From positions 459,435 to 523,434 of the forward strand of contig NW_019091386.1 of NCBI RefSeq assembly GCF_001949145.1: a stretch of DNA of 64,000 bases, given 5' to 3'. The notes under the pieces are model-generated. The model ran no database searches and was not told where the DNA came from. It saw only the letters and a program-made list of their open reading frames with translations. A program made the translations under genes and the position numbers. This document shows positions 1-9,737 of the stretch, one piece after another; the stretch's first letter is position 1; every line of letters begins with the position of its first letter. Source of the DNA: Acanthaster planci (taxonomy: Eukaryota > Echinodermata > Asteroidea > Valvatida > Acanthasteridae).

Positions 1-267
1 AGGGACTCCAGTAAAACCATGAGATATGTATTTTACCTGGGGTCCTACAGTCTTTGCTGGATCCCCTTCGTCGTAGCGTTCGATCTCACTCTGTTTGTCG
101 ATGGCCTTGACCAAAGCATAGCTGGAGACATTGCGAACGTCTTTTACTTGGTCTCGTTCGTCCAGTTGATGTACGCCACAGTTTTCCTGGCGTTCATGCA
201 GGAGGAACACAGGAGAGTTCTGCGCAGCGCGTGGCACGTGGTTCGACAAAAACTTCAGTGTGTATAA
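1..267 (+). CDS. rhodopsin-like GPCR, 3' end only (paralogue 1)
   Basis: The frame is already open at base 1 and ends at a TAA at 265-267, so only about the last 88 residues are present. They match the end of the complete receptor at 2719-3705 along their whole length: the TM6 block YLGSYSLCWIPF against YLGSFNLVWIPY, then TM7 ending LMYATVFLAFM, then EEHRRVLRSAW against AEHRKVLRSTW. The W-x-P of TM6 is kept. TM7 has no NPxxY motif, as in its neighbour. There is no intron in the visible part. It is therefore a tandem paralogue of the next receptor. The rest of the gene, including the DRY region, lies outside the window, and the ligand is unknown. A separate Met at base 19 is internal and is not a start. 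Confidence 0.8.
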   Translation, partial: RDSSKTMRYVFYLGSYSLCWIPFVVAFDLTLFVDGLDQSIAGDIANVFYLVSFVQLMYATVFLAFMQEEHRRVLRSAWHVVRQKLQCV

Positions 268-2718
268 CATGTAACCAGTGCGTGAACTGTGTGACGTATA
301 TCATTTTCCTTAAGTCATCAAAGTTCTGAAAAATGAAAGCAGATGTATTTGGCATGCCATGTTTTACCTTTAATGCTTTTTGCTCTGTAAATGCAAGAAC
401 ACGTGTCGGCTGTATATAGTGCACTATCTGCTCCAAATATGGCACTTAGTCATCTTTCCATTAAGTAATATTGTTGAGGTCATCATAGATTACAGTCACC
501 GTTGTGAACGGCGTTTTCAAATTTGCCCTTAGTTGAGACCTCAAAGTCAAGGCACAATTGTTGGTGGAAAGAATATGCCTCAATTGCCCACACTGCCAAA
601 ACTCTGGTGTCAATACACTGGTGTTACTTCAACACCCTCGGTGTTATCAGAGGACTACACTCAGGCTGATGTAGTCCTCAGAATGTGTTATCAGAGGACT
701 TCACCCAGTCTGATGTAGTCATCTTATGGTGTTATCAGAGGACTAGACTCAGTCTGATGTACACGTAAGAGTGTTTGCAGTGCACGTGAGAGAATGACAA
801 ATTTGAGTTTCAAGGCACAGCTTGAGCTGAAAGTTATCAGAAAGCAACAGACAGTGCCCACAGGATTGTCAAAATATCTAAACCGCCTTGACAATGATAA
901 CGCACACACAGTTAATTTACAAATGTTGGACTAACCGCTCTGTGTGATGTCATTCTCTTTTCACAGTTTCATGGTGGATGGAGTTTTCGAAACCATCCCC
1001 GGTAAATCAGACCTCAGTATTGAAGTACAGGTTGTTACGCTCTAAAAAGGTTGGTCACATTTGGGTTGATATTTTGCCCAATGTTGGTGTTAATATCAAC
1101 TTCCCAACCTTGGGCAAATTTTTACCAATCGTTGGTCAGTGTTTGACCAACAGTGATGGAAATTCACTGACAATGTGGAAACTTTAACCAAGGTTGGGCA
1201 AAGATCAAATGCCCATACACTGTTTTGACATCGACGACTAGCCAATCAGATGACGGGGATTTTTTTTGTCGTGTACGTGTACTTGTATCTGACATTGAAC
1301 GACGCACATGAAATTGCGTGTTCCACGCAATTATCCCGACATTACAGAGGCGCTAGCGGGCTAATAACCCGCCTGCCATTTTGGAACTGATGAGATGTAT
1401 TTACGGCTGACTTTACTCGCTGTCCTTGTCAGTTGAAAAGGAGGCACTGTGTGAGTAAATATTGCAGCCAACGTGGGCTCTGTGATACGCATAATAAACT
1501 GGGACCAATATTAGCGGTTTGAGATAATGGAGCACCATCCATCAACTAACAGAATTGAGAGTTGGGAGGATGCAGCGAGGGTGATTAAATCTAGATCATG
1601 GTCAGTGTCAGAAAGAGTAGATCACCAAACCTTATATTCTTCCGCCGTAATTTTCTGTGTTGCTTGTCAATTTAGTGCCTGAAATACGCAGAATTTAGTA
1701 GCACAGACCAAGGTGCACTGGACGCCACACAGGTGCATTGTGTGGTGAAGTCATTGATGGATGAATCCCCTTTGCGGTTAGTTCTTTTGAGATTTTTTAC
1801 TGCAAGTGCAAGGAAACGTAGCTCGGGTCAGAGAAAAGTCTGATGGACAGATAAGTCACCAAGACATCAGACGACTTTGCACCATTTTTCTGTCAGCTGG
1901 GGCAATCGGCCATTTGGCTTTACAGACAACTGTCCTGTGTTGGACCGACACGCCGCCTGCTTGCATTCTGTGTGTTTTCTTAAGCGATTCCGGCACACTT
2001 TCTCCTTCATCAGCTCTCCCTCATGGTAAATATGCAAGCACCACATTGCATAGTCAAAACCTGTCGGCTACATTTTCACTCGCATCTATCGGGGACTGGC
2101 CACAATTAAGTTGACTTGTTCCAGAATCGTCTCACGTCTCCCTGCGTGGATTTCCATATACTCATTTCCGGGAGCCATGGACTACAAAATCTTCCTCGTG
2201 GCAGACATAAGTTGAGGACATGATAGATGGACGGAGAAAGACCAGCTGATGGGCTTGAAGCCAAGACTAAGCCGTACCGTTTCTGTGCAGCTTCCCACAA
2301 TTTTCCGTGCAACTGTCAACGTCGCTACTGGGAACGATCTTTCCTCTCGCAAGGGTATTGGAGACTGACTCGGAGGAATGGCACCAAACGCTCCAACCGA
2401 TGTTTCGGCATGACCAGCTGACTTTGTAACCGACAGACATTTATGAATTGTATCATAGAGCCGTTTGAGATTTAATCATAGTTTCCAACACAAACGTCGG
2501 AACTGTTTCCTTACTTCTGCTATGACTGTACCAAAGGTCACTTGTAAGTGCATTAAGTTGGGAATTTTACGAAAGCATAATTTTGCCGAGATCTACCATT
2601 CTGCCATCCTAACATTCTTATACCAGTACCCTTAATTTTCTATGTAATTGGTAGAAATCAAATTCTGAGCATTAGTAGCACCAGTTGAGAGATTTTTCTG
2701 GTAGTATATATTCTTACT
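268..2718. other. spacer between the two GPCR genes
   Basis: No coding region is supported. It holds a 44-bp tandem repeat (641-772) and a low-complexity, hairpin-rich stretch at about 1037-1200. In that stretch short GGTTGG/CCAACC blocks recur in both orientations, which suggests a decayed fold-back element. No promoter could be assigned with confidence. A TATA-like TATATATTC lies just before the second receptor's start codon. Confidence 0.5.
641..772. repeat. 44-bp minisatellite, three copies
   Basis: Three adjacent 44-bp units start at 641, 685 and 729. Each begins GTGTTATCAGAGGACT and carries CAGNCTGATGTA in the middle. The third unit diverges in its last dozen bases. It lies in the spacer downstream of the first receptor. 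Confidence 0.9.
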
Positions 2719-3705
2719 ATGGAAAGTAACACAAGTGGTTCACCAGATACAGATCACTATCCAGGAAGCAGTCCTGTTGCGTATGGACTGCTGGTTACCA
2801 TTATACCTTGCGCTGTTATCAGTCTCGTGATCCACCTGTATATAATTTTCTCGGTGGTTTTCAACAGTGCCCTGCACAGCGCCTCCAATTACTTCCTCGC
2901 CAATCTGTGTGCTTCAATAGCGATGTCAAGTGCGTTGAGCGCTGTCTTAATAATTCCGCAGTTACTTCCCACTGTACGTGCCTATGACGACTCTGTCACC
3001 ACACCTTCACAGACAACCAGCTTAGTTTATGTTGCCGTGATTTCTGTGACCGTTTCGTTCGTGTGCAGTTGTGCGATTGTCGCCGGTGACCGCTATGTCA
3101 AGGTCGCGTATCCTTTGAGGTACCTAGACTTAATGACGAATAAGGCTTGCGGCCTTCTCATTGGTAGTTGCTGGGTGTCGTCCTTGGTTGTTTCGGCTGG
3201 TTTTGGAGTGTCTTTCGGAAGTAAATTACAGTTCACAAACACGGCCGATTTCGAGTCCTTGAGACAGACTCCTCCCTATCGCATCTTTACCCTTTTCTTT
3301 ACCGTAATAGTGTGTCTTGGTGTGTTGGTTATTACCGGGTTTGTGGTAAGTTTGTTGCGCATTGCTAGACAGCAGCAGCGTAAGATACAACATGAGCGCA
3401 ACATGCTGCCCAATGCTGGCAAGAACGGAGTCCGGCAGCTAAGGCGGGGCTTCAGCACGACCAAGGGGTACATCTTCTACCTGGGGTCCTTCAACCTGGT
3501 CTGGATCCCGTATGCGATCGGGTTCAATCTCCTGTACTGTTTACAAGTTGAGCTGAGCTTGGCGTTGAATTTTGTGGTGGTGACGATGCTGCTGGCGTAC
3601 CTGCAACTGATGTACGGCACCCTTTTCTTGACCTTCATGCAGGCGGAGCATAGGAAAGTTCTGCGCAGCACATGGACAGCCGTCGCGCAGAAACTGAAGC
3701 GTTAA
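2719..3705 (+). CDS. single-exon rhodopsin-like GPCR (paralogue 2)
   Basis: This 328-residue, intronless seven-helix receptor would sit in the plasma membrane. Helices lie at about residues 21-48, 57-80, 101-123, 143-165, 187-213, 250-273 and 280-305. A possible N-glycosylation site (NTS) is at residues 4-6. Class A features seen are GDRY (123-126) at the end of TM3, W262-x-P264 in TM6 and a short basic tail. Two hallmark sites are absent. The position aligned to the sodium-binding Asp of TM2 is Ile67 (context NYFLANLCASI). TM7 reads AYLQLMYGTLF where NPxxY is expected. The start is the first ATG before the N-terminal tail. Intronless, tandem, lineage-expanded receptors of this kind are known in echinoderms and amphioxus. 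No orthologue is recognised and the ligand is unknown. Confidence 0.88.
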   Translation: MESNTSGSPDTDHYPGSSPVAYGLLVTIIPCAVISLVIHLYIIFSVVFNSALHSASNYFLANLCASIAMSSALSAVLIIPQLLPTVRAYDDSVTTPSQTTSLVYVAVISVTVSFVCSCAIVAGDRYVKVAYPLRYLDLMTNKACGLLIGSCWVSSLVVSAGFGVSFGSKLQFTNTADFESLRQTPPYRIFTLFFTVIVCLGVLVITGFVVSLLRIARQQQRKIQHERNMLPNAGKNGVRQLRRGFSTTKGYIFYLGSFNLVWIPYAIGFNLLYCLQVELSLALNFVVVTMLLAYLQLMYGTLFLTFMQAEHRKVLRSTWTAVAQKLKR

Positions 3706-3937
3706 GAGTGTTATGCCATTAAATTTTATAACACATCTCTGTGTGTTATAAAAGAGGTGTCAGTCCTGGGAGTTGTGTGGGGAGCAAAGGGGTACTTGAC
3801 CCCTTCCCCCATAAAAAATTGAAAAACAAAAAAGTCAAAAAAGGGGAAAGCGAAACAAATGCAAAAGAAAAGAGATGGAAGGGGTTGAAAATCACCAGTT
3901 TGCTCGACAAAAATCTCCAAATTGACTCCTTCTAGCC

Positions 3938-3943
3938 AATAAA
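3938..3943 (+). terminator. candidate polyadenylation signal of GPCR 2
   Basis: An AATAAA hexamer lies 233 bases after the stop codon of the complete receptor. No closer canonical hexamer was seen. Confidence 0.45.
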
Positions 3944-5527
3944 TGTTCATCATATCTTAGCTAATGAGTTCGTTAACCCCCCCCCCAAAAAAAATATTGC
4001 TGGTGACGCCCATAGTGTCAGTGTCTAATTTACATGTTGTAAATAGAAATGAAAAGTGCACTGTAAAATGTTTGACTTTGAAAAGTAAAAAGTGGTCCTT
4101 TTTAGTTTAGTTTAATTCAGAGTGTCGACAGTTGCTAAGAAGAACGTATTTCAATTTTTGAAATTGAATTTAGCATGAAAATTTTGCTGCTTTATCAAAG
4201 AATTTCTGCTTGAAGGGTGCTGTCTAAAATGCCAGTAAACGTCCAGCAGACAGTTTATTACTTTGCGCAATTAAATGTTGCCGTCCTAGCGGCTTGGGAA
4301 TTAAAGATTGGGTAATGATGAGATAATTTTCTGTCACAATTGGAAAGCTCTGTAAACTTGCGTGTTTTGATGTATGGGTTAATTTTTAAGACCAGCATTA
4401 ACTTCTGTATTATGGGCCGACAAACTCACAGACTGTGAATGGGAGACTTTGAGACGCTTGGTGGCGGCAGACCCAACGGTCCTTGTTGGTTGATGTGGGC
4501 ATGCGCGTGCAGTTCTTGGCATGCGCGTTAGTTCTGGGCATACGCGTTAGTTCTGAGCACGCTCAGAACCGCGGAAAAGGACCGGTTTGTCTGCCGCCAC
4601 CTTGCGTCTCAAAGTCTCCCATTGGTCCGGCAGTGTAAAAATAAGAGATCATTGGAGGAAGTCAGTTTCAAACTGACATTAGAACTAATTATTAACTGCT
4701 AATTTAAAGATATTTTTGCCTTTAAAATGGCCTCAGGGAATGATTGGTTTAAGATTTCCACACTTTTCAGATTTTATCTGCATGTGTAGAACTGCGTGTA
4801 GTCAAATAAATGCAATGTTCCCGCTTTTAAAACGTTCACCTTGTTCAAAGCGTGTTACGTATCTTTGTGTTCACTTTGCATTTTTTTTACTCTCATTACA
4901 GCGGGTTTTTGTCAGCTCATGGCATTTTGTATCATAGCAACCGTGCCCTTCTGTAACTGCTTTCGGTCCATCAGACAGAAAACAAGCAAAGCCTCAGATC
5001 TTGGAAAGAAATTGAAGAAATCGTTTATTTTGGGCGTGTTTTTTCTTTTTATTAGAGGGTACCTGGATTGTAAACGTTTTACATGCCCGGATGTTTTTAA
5101 AACTTGACATTTTTGACAACCAGTGAGAAATGGCATGTCTCATTAGAATTTGCCCATTTGTCACCGACCGTTCACTTTGATGTGCACCCTTCTCTGCAAA
5201 GTACAAGGAAGTGTCTTCCAGCTTCCTGAAATTACGCCTCTAGAACTATACCCCGTTGTGAAGACCTTATAAGTCATGTCAAAGCAAAGATTACATTGGA
5301 GCCAATATCCCGTCTTATTAACAACTGTTCTCGGAAGTAAAAAGCACAAACAGCATTCCCGAAGAAGAAATGGAAATGTAGGATTATCTATCCCTTTGAG
5401 AATCCTTTCTCAAGACTGCACGCGGGGAGAAGTCGCAGCAGAGTGGGCATTCCAGTGTTTCTGGTTCATCTAATTTTCCATTTCCCCCCTCTTTTCCGAG
5501 TCATTTTTTGTGCTTTTTGGTTTGCAG
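3944..5527. other. non-coding stretch before the next exon
   Basis: No coding exon is supported. It contains a C-run/A-run at about 3980, a fold-back element at 4438-4623, and AT-rich sequence. Because the exon at 5528 begins with a splice acceptor, at least the right end is intron. A pyrimidine tract and TTTGCAG precede that exon. Confidence 0.5.
4438..4623. mobile_element. fold-back MITE-like element with internal repeats
   Basis: The outer 35 bases (4438-4472) are repeated almost perfectly in reverse complement at 4589-4623 (AATGGGAGACTTTGAGACGC and onward). With mismatches the pairing runs on to about 46 bases per arm. The loop holds two to three copies of a roughly 19-bp unit containing GGCATGCGCGTTAGTTCT. 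No open frame is present, so this looks like a non-autonomous element that could fold into a long hairpin. Confidence 0.8.
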
Positions 5528-6364
5528 CCACGATCTCAGAAGGACCCAGCGGTCAGAAGAGCGACGAGACGGACGACATCATGACGGCGGCCAAGCTGCG
5601 AAATCTGGCCAAGAATATCGACAGGTGGGTACCCACTTGCGAGTCCTCGTCTCTGTTCACAGTGGGGGGGGGTGCCTAGTGCCACTTCTATAAGCAAAGC
5701 AAGAAATACTAACATACAAAAGGGGATATTTGCATTTTTCCCAAGGGATGTTTCTTGGTAATCTCTTCATTTGTGACACTGAAAAAGGATGTTCTGCCTG
5801 TGTGTGCTTTGAAGGCAGGTTCTTGAAGTTGTCTGGAGGTACCCCCTCAGTATAATATAAAACGTGTTCTCCAAAGCTGACTTCAGACTTTTACTGACAC
5901 AACTGTTCTTTACTCGACCCCCCCCCCTTTTTCGGTTTTACTGAATTAGTGGGTTTTTCATGATTACCGAATTAATTCTAGAAACCTCACAAGGTATGAC
6001 AGTTGAATTTGACCTCCAAATTTTCTGATGCCATTTTTCTCTGTTGGCAGAGTTTTAAATCAAGTTGAATGGTTAACTTTTAAAATGTGCAGCATGTCTC
6101 TTTGAAGTAATTTCTATAATAGCTTGTAATTTTTTGTCACTGGCAAGCTTACTTTGCAAACCCGAGCTTCGGCATCTCAGGGTGACGTGTCGGGTCGGTT
6201 TTTCTCCCTCCGGTAGGAGAGCCCAGAATCGCAGCATGAGGCGCATCGAGGGGAACCTCCGCTACGACATGACGGGCATGTCGGACGAGCTCGAAACCCA
6301 GTCCAGCTTCATGAGGATGAACTCGGCCGGAGGAGACGCGGAAGGAGATAGTCTGGAAGAATAG
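5528..6364 (+). CDS. last two exons of an unrecognised gene
   Basis: Exon 5528-5624 follows a good acceptor (TTTGCAG) and ends at ACAG|GTGGGT. Exon 6217-6364 follows CGGTAG and ends at TAG. The phases fit (phase 2 across the junction). The resulting 80-residue C-terminus contains DDIMTAAKLRNLAKNIDR, then RAQNRSMRRIEGNLRYDM, then an acidic tail ending GDSLEE. It is charged, rich in alternating Arg/Lys and Asp/Glu, and mostly predicted helix, perhaps a short coiled coil. I do not recognise the family. GC content and codon usage are clearly coding-like compared with the flanks. Upstream exons are not visible between this point and the receptor at 2719, so they probably lie left of the window, with the single-exon receptors nested inside an intron. 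Confidence 0.6.
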
Positions 6365-9300
6365 TAGACTGGTCATCTGTCATACGTGAGTGTGAGAGCA
6401 AGCATTGCCTTTCAGAGGTTCTGAAATCGCATTTTTGTTTCTGTTAGCCAGACTTTTCTCTGTAATCCATAATGCCAAGCCCTGAAGTGAACTTACTGGT
6501 AGCTTTCACTGCCAGTCAGGTTGCATGTGAATATTCAACTTCAGTTGATCCTCATTCTTGAAGGTCATAAAGACAGCAATCCTCTCGCTGTTCTCAAACC
6601 TCTCAAGGATTACCGAGGACACATCAGGATGCCCGAGGCCCCATCAGGATGGCCGAGGCCACATCAGAAAGTTGTAACCGTGGCTGAAAGTAATACGAAT
6701 TCCCAAGGAAGCCACTTTCTAGCAATGGTGTCCCTCGCCCATAGATGTTGGTGTTGTAATCCAGTCATTGTCGGTGACAAGGACAAAGCCCTGTTGAGGC
6801 TTATATGGACTAGCAATAGAATGGGTTCATCATAAACTTGTACCTTGACCCGCATCGTAATATTACGTCGAGTGGCACTTTCAGAGCAACTGGCTTTTTG
6901 GAGGTTAGCATGGCATCAATAGGGTGTAAACCAGCAGTTACAATGAGGCGCCCTCCAGAGAATTAGGAGTGGCGTCAAATCGTCGGGGAAGGGGGCTAGT
7001 GGCAGAAATGTTGACTCCAAGGGATATTTAGAAAAGAGTTTCAAATATTTAACGAGGGGGCCATGGGTTGAAGGTTAGAGAACTGGGAATCTGGCCCAAA
7101 TATTATACTGCGGGAACAGATTGGAGAAAGGGAACAGATATTTTGATAACGAGCTTCAGTCAGCTGAGCATTAGTGAAAGGGTGAACATTCCATTCCGTC
7201 CTCAAAAATGTAATGTACGTTGTAAGTTGTGTGTATAGTACATGTACTGCATTTTGTAAAAAATGAACTACCATTTTTTTTACGGAAACTGGTAATGAAA
7301 TGCTTGGAAAAATTGTATAAGGTTTATAAAGAGAAGTGTGTGTGTGTTGAATCTAACGTTTCCACGTGTTATAAATCAGTGGTGTTCAGACATACTGGTG
7401 TGTTACTCAGTAATATTTATTGCCACTGTCCGTCGTTGTTGTGAAATCGCCAAGTATTGCAGGATATTTTATGAGCCGTATCAAATGGGGCAGCTGAAAT
7501 TGTTTTCTTTTTCAGCTTGTTTACCCAACTGACCCCGTCAACTTGTTATTTATTTATTTATTTATTTATTTTTTTGGCAAGGGCGCTCCGCTCCGTCCCG
7601 CCCCCACCCGGCAAGGGCGCACCAACCCACCCGAACTGGGTACAATGAGCCGGCCGTGAATGGTACAACTGATAACTCCCATTATAAATTGCCCATTGTC
7701 GCCGACCATTGGCCTCGATTGTGAAGAAGCGGCCCGTAATTGCCGCCGGTGAATGGCAGAGCAGACGTAATTACAGCCCATATTCGATGGGGTTTTTCAC
7801 CGGCCCGAGACCCATGGGTCCGTGGGAGCTATTTGCCTGTCCATCACCAGTAGATGTGACAAAAGAGAACGGCCTTGTAGTGAGCATCGTAGGACGCAGG
7901 CACTCTGCTCGGGTGTATGTGTATTTTATTCATTTCTGAAAGGATTCCCTTGTGGATAAATCTCCTGTGCGGTAGATTTGGAGACAAATCGTTTCTAAAC
8001 GATTTTCTCTCTTTTTTTCGCGGAGGGGGCGCGGGGTTTATACCCGGTTTGGGTCTTCGATATCGATTAGTGGCGTAAAGCTAGCGATTACGCTTGTCAC
8101 AGTTTATTGTAAATTCGCTCACGAAAATACGCGCTCACGGTGACAGATGTACTTTGCAAGATTTAAGGAAGGTGCCCTCCCCCCCAACAAAAAAAAGGAT
8201 AGAATCATGCCTGGGGTCGGCAACTTTTCGGAGGAGAATTGGATTCTGGAGATGGATGATTTGTGTCGCTTGTGTTTTTGCGAGCACGTACCACACGTCA
8301 CGCACGTTCTCCGCGTGCGGTACTTGAAGGGTTTGAATTGCTTAAGCTGGCAGAGCCTTTTCTGCCCACCAGGTAATCCACCGCATCCACGTATTTTCCA
8401 TTATGTTTATTGTGTGAGCGTGCATTGCAGCGCCCCGCTCTGTTTTTATAGCTAGCGCTGATGCGGTGTTGACCAAGATGTACTGCCCCAACTTTGTTGT
8501 TGAGGCGTTAATTTTGTGCCGGAAAGTCATTTGTGCCGGCATATTGATAGCTTGTCTCCCATTTTTGAGTGCTACTGAATACAGTTTGGGTGTTGGGAAG
8601 TCAGAAAAATTCTTCGCAATACACTTTGATTGTTTTCCCTCCCCGGAAAAAGTGGGGGATGGTTATCAAAAAGTTAGGGGGATATGTACTCCACCCCACC
8701 CCCGGCATTTTCGCCAATGTTGTTGGACTAAAGAGAAATGACGCTCTTCAGCGCTCGTCACAGCCAAACCCTCCGCCCCACGGACGCTCCTTTTACAGAG
8801 CCTCAGCAATTTCACTCAGTCAGTGCTCTTGATTAACGACTGAATGCTTCACCAAAAATGTTCCCTAATTGCATAGTGTATAAGTAAACTTCAACGAAAG
8901 GTTGCTGTTTGGTCCTGTTTATTTTTCGTTTTTGTTTTGGCAGTGCGCTTGTTGACGTTGATCGTACGCACGTTGGTGTCCTAGCGGTCCTCATTAACTT
9001 CTGAGATGCGACAGTGCAAATTTAATTGCGTGTAATTTCAGTTTTTTTCTGTTTAGAACGGATAACGCAATACCAGAATGTATGAAGGTTTGTCCGTCCC
9101 CTCCAAAAAACCTTGAATTGATTACAGGCCTTGTTGGAAAATACATGCATGACAGCGCTAAACTGTCGCACAGGCCCACTGATCCCAAACCTATTGATTC
9201 CATGATGGGCTTAACTTCTTACGGTGGCGGTTCGATCGGCCATCTATTAAGTTCTTTGTCGGGCCAAAGAATGGCCGCCCTGACTCTTGCAGATAACGGT

Positions 9301-9737
9301 AAATGCGATCGATACCCGCATACGCGGCCACCAAAAACCGATGGAGTCCAGCACAGCCTACACTTTCTGCCCACGTTGGGGGTACAGATGACGTGACCGG
9401 ACATGGAGTTAATTTTGTTGCTCGGTGGTCCAATCAAGACGGTATAACTATATTTAGACTTATTCATTTGTAACTGTGGAGGGCCCCTAAGCTTGTTTCA
9501 TTCGATCCATCTGGCGGCAACAGATCTCGCCCAAAAGATAGAGCAGTCTAAATTTATCGCGGAAAGGGGGGAGATTACGTGTTATCAGTGGATGTCTCAT
9601 GGTTGGTTGGCTCCATTGCTGCTTCTGTTGTAAGCTTATTTTCGTGAGCTATTGAGGGGGGTTGTTATTCCTCTCTTTCGCGGTTGTTTCACTTGTGTTC
9701 AGAGACATTGGCGAGTGCCCATCGAGAAGTAGCGACA
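6365..9737. other. 3' UTR and spacer; 5' region of the FAM124-like gene
   Basis: No coding exon is supported. It holds a (TTTA)n microsatellite at 7547-7572, a GC-rich stretch at about 7570-7870 that could be promoter-associated, and a likely splice acceptor at about 9702 (a pyrimidine-rich tract ending GTGTTCAG). That acceptor suggests an upstream untranslated exon of the FAM124-like gene somewhere in this interval. Confidence 0.4.
7547..7572. repeat. (TTTA)n microsatellite
   Basis: About six tandem TTTA units run into a T-run. Simple repeat with no coding content. Confidence 0.85.

Noticed and set aside
1806-2114. 102-codon open frame upstream of the receptor
   Set aside because: No recognisable domain, no splice context, low-complexity Ser/Leu composition; chance frame.
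8147-8360. Cys/His-containing frame (CRLCFCEHVPHVTHV) resembling a zinc-finger start
   Set aside because: The Cys/His spacing fits no complete finger, there is no clear donor, and no similar sequence follows.
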